Source of the DNA: Flavobacterium profundi
GTDB lineage: Bacteria > Bacteroidota > Bacteroidia > Flavobacteriales > Flavobacteriaceae
NCBI RefSeq assembly: GCF_006491645.1
Contig: NZ_VDCZ01000012.1
Coordinates: 87,175 to 151,174 of the forward strand
DNA length: 64,000 nt
Direction: 5' to 3'
The stretch's first letter is position 1, and each line of letters starts with the position of its first letter. Below the pieces are notes generated by a model, which was not told where the DNA came from, ran no database searches, and saw nothing but the letters and a program-made list of their open reading frames with translations. Positions 62,716 to 64,000 of this stretch are shown piece by piece. Both the position numbers and the translations under genes were made by a program.

Positions 62716-63447
62716 TTAGATACTTCTAAACTTCAGTTTAGTGATGGCTTTGTAATAAGGCTCAGCTGAAGAACCTAATGCTTTAAGATAGGCTTTGATG
62801 TCTTTGATGAGTTGGATAATATTGGTCTCGTTTTTATACAAGATATCGTTGCGGTTTTTTCGAGCTGTAATGATTGCGTTTCCCGCTGCGTTCACTTGGT
62901 TACTAAGAGTTGCAAGTTCTTGTTGGTAGTTTTGGAGGCTATTGATTTGCAATTCCGTTTCGTTAGGAATATAGGTCGTATGAGAAGCCAACTGATTGAT
63001 ATAAGTATCTAGATTTGCGATACGACTGTCATAGGAGAGTTGGGCAGTAGAAATACTTTCCGTTTCCGCCGTTTCTGGATTTACATTTTTAGATTTTGAG
63101 GCACCACGTATTTTTTTTGCTTGGCTGAGGAGGTTTTCTTTATCAGTTTCTGAGATGCCAGTAGATTTTGCAAAGTTGAGCGTTCTAGTGATTAATTTAC
63201 TAAGCCCTTCGATTCTTTCTTCCCGTTGTGCTACGGCATTTTTATAGATTGGTTTTTTGTTGTTGAGTTCGTTAGTTACGGTTGTGAGTTGGTTTTTAAA
63301 AGGCGTAAGGTTAGTAAGTGTAATAGCAGGGTTTGTAGGATTGTAGAGCCCATTCATTTCTTCGAGAATTTGGATGGCACTGTTAAAATTAGCAATGTTT
63401 TTGTTGTGCCCTGTTTCACTTACCGATTTTTTTGATGTTGTTTTCAT
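62716..63447 (-). CDS. hypothetical coiled-coil protein, 243 aa
   Basis: Not recognised. No signal peptide or TM segment; a basic N-terminus followed by long amphipathic helices (about residues 22-105 and 130-235), rich in Asn/Thr/Gln, with low Cys/Trp content. I recall unnamed flavobacterial proteins of similar build. It sits in the repeat-rich region between the minisatellite and the tandem repeat arrays. Structural or scaffolding role is a guess. Confidence 0.62.
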   Translation of the reverse strand: MKTTSKKSVSETGHNKNIANFNSAIQILEEMNGLYNPTNPAITLTNLTPFKNQLTTVTNELNNKKPIYKNAVAQREERIEGLSKLITRTLNFAKSTGISETDKENLLSQAKKIRGASKSKNVNPETAETESISTAQLSYDSRIANLDTYINQLASHTTYIPNETELQINSLQNYQQELATLSNQVNAAGNAIITARKNRNDILYKNETNIIQLIKDIKAYLKALGSSAEPYYKAITKLKFRSI

Positions 63448-63636
63448 GTTTTTCTATTGTTTAATAAATTTTTTGAAAGACAACAAATTGTATTCCCATT
63501 TTTTGTTTTTTAGGTATGTTTTGTAAGAATTATCATAGTTTTAACAGTTTTAGTTTTTAATCGGTAATTGTGGTTTGATGGTCGATAGGAAGAGAGGTGT
63601 TTTTTAGGTTTTGATACCTATTTATATTGAAATTTT

Positions 63637-63741
63637 GATTCTCGATACTTTTTTATACCATTGCATTTCATACAAACACTCGAACTGACGGATGGTGGAA
63701 TTATCGTTTTAGAATGGCTTCTCGACTGCGCTCGAAGTGAC
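63637..63741 (+). repeat. partial third copy (C) of the long repeat
   Basis: Contains TCTCGATAC, the core ending CGAACTGACGGATGGTG and one TCTCGACTGCGCTCGAAG element, matching the middle of copies A and B. Before it, 63448-63636 hold no gene or feature I can name. Confidence 0.75.
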
Positions 63742-63832
63742 AGGTCGTTTTTTTTAAATAAGGCTTCTCGACTGCGCTCGAAGTGACAGGTTGGTTTTTT
63801 AAATAAGGCTTCTCGACTGCGCTCGAAGTGAC
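63717..63832 (+). repeat. tandem array of three about 45-bp units
   Basis: Units begin at 63717, 63763 and 63808, each starting GCTTCTCGACTGCGCTCGAAG and separated by T-rich spacers. The block recurs at 63890, 173 bp further on. Confidence 0.85.
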
Positions 63833-63889
63833 AATGATTTACTTTAATGGATAGTGTTATATATTGGTTTTATTGATATTGTAAAAAAA

Positions 63890-64000
63890 GCTTCTCGACT
63901 GCGCTCGAAGTGACAGGTCGTTTTTTTTAAATAAGGCTTCTCGACTGCGCTCGAAGTGACAGGTTGGTTTTTTAAATAAGGCTTCTCGACTGCGCTCGAA
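63890..64000 (+). repeat. second tandem array of about 45-bp units, cut by window end
   Basis: Units begin at 63890, 63936 and 63981. The first two units and spacers repeat those of 63717-63832, so the whole array was duplicated. It continues past the window. Confidence 0.85.

Noticed and set aside
61214..64000. CRISPR array
   Set aside because: Repeats with spacers of about 20 bp look CRISPR-like, but spacers are near-identical T-rich sequence rather than unique, and no cas genes are present.

Overview
The window reads as a chromosomal segment of a member of the Bacteroidota, most likely the family Flavobacteriaceae (a Flavobacterium-like, AT-rich genome). Three things point there. Promoters of the TAnnTTTG (-7) type sit upstream of many genes instead of E. 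coli-like -10 boxes. A secreted protein carries a C-terminal type IX secretion sorting domain. The gene set (OstA-like LPS-export protein, OmpP1/FadL barrel, DUF349, DUF368, DUF6671, archaeal-type prolyl-tRNA synthetase, Thermus-type isocitrate dehydrogenase, RprXY-like two-component pair) is characteristic of flavobacteria. Identity is inferred from protein content only; no 16S rRNA gene is present.

Layout. 1-6.5 kb: a three-gene minus-strand unit (95-aa protein, DUF6671 zinc-ribbon protein, Sua5 cut by the window edge), icd with a divergent LysR gene, and rimO. 6.6-15 kb: an outer-membrane FadL-type barrel, a Trp/Gly/Tyr-rich lipoprotein, proS, two tRNA-Glu genes, rpsT, typA and two proteins of unknown function. 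15-25 kb: ClC channel, acpH, glmM, small secreted proteins, a T9SS cargo protein, a glycosyltransferase, coaE, a histidine kinase/response regulator pair and a lone receiver. 25.3-35 kb: a long compact minus-strand block (acyl-ACP thioesterase, miaA, a HAD-like protein, a K+ channel, an exonuclease-GIY-YIG fusion, a YggS-type PLP protein, an acyltransferase, DUF1015, 3-hydroxybutyryl-CoA dehydrogenase, a Gfo/Idh/MocA oxidoreductase). 35-42.7 kb: pcm, smpB, a subtilisin-like lipoprotein, small genes and a DUF349 protein. 42.9-55.3 kb: aroE, DUF368, a TPR protein, a class III aminotransferase, a secreted hydrolase, an OstA-like protein, purA, a Fur-family regulator, relA/spoT and a TrmH-family methyltransferase. 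55.4-61.1 kb: a pair of secreted amidohydrolase-fold proteins and two lipoproteins. 61.2-64 kb: a repeat-rich, variable-looking region with a small membrane protein, a coiled-coil protein, interspersed and tandem repeats and a 21-bp minisatellite.

Most of the window is housekeeping: translation (proS, tRNA-Glu, rpsT, typA, miaA, rimO, smpB, Sua5, TrmH), cell envelope (glmM, OstA-like, DUF368, FadL-like, lipoproteins), central metabolism (icd, purA, coaE, aroE) and stringent response. I found no prophage, CRISPR array, transposase, toxin-antitoxin locus or other clear defence system. The observations most worth checking are regulatory and structural: an 8-1-8 palindrome on the Fur-family gene's own promoter, four phased ATACGTAT-like sites upstream of an orphan gene, an exonuclease gene whose conserved N-terminus has no ATG/GTG/TTG start, a two-gene amidohydrolase locus in which one domain and one whole protein lack the catalytic histidines, and a roughly 270-bp direct duplication flanking a membrane-protein gene, one copy of which has grown a minisatellite.
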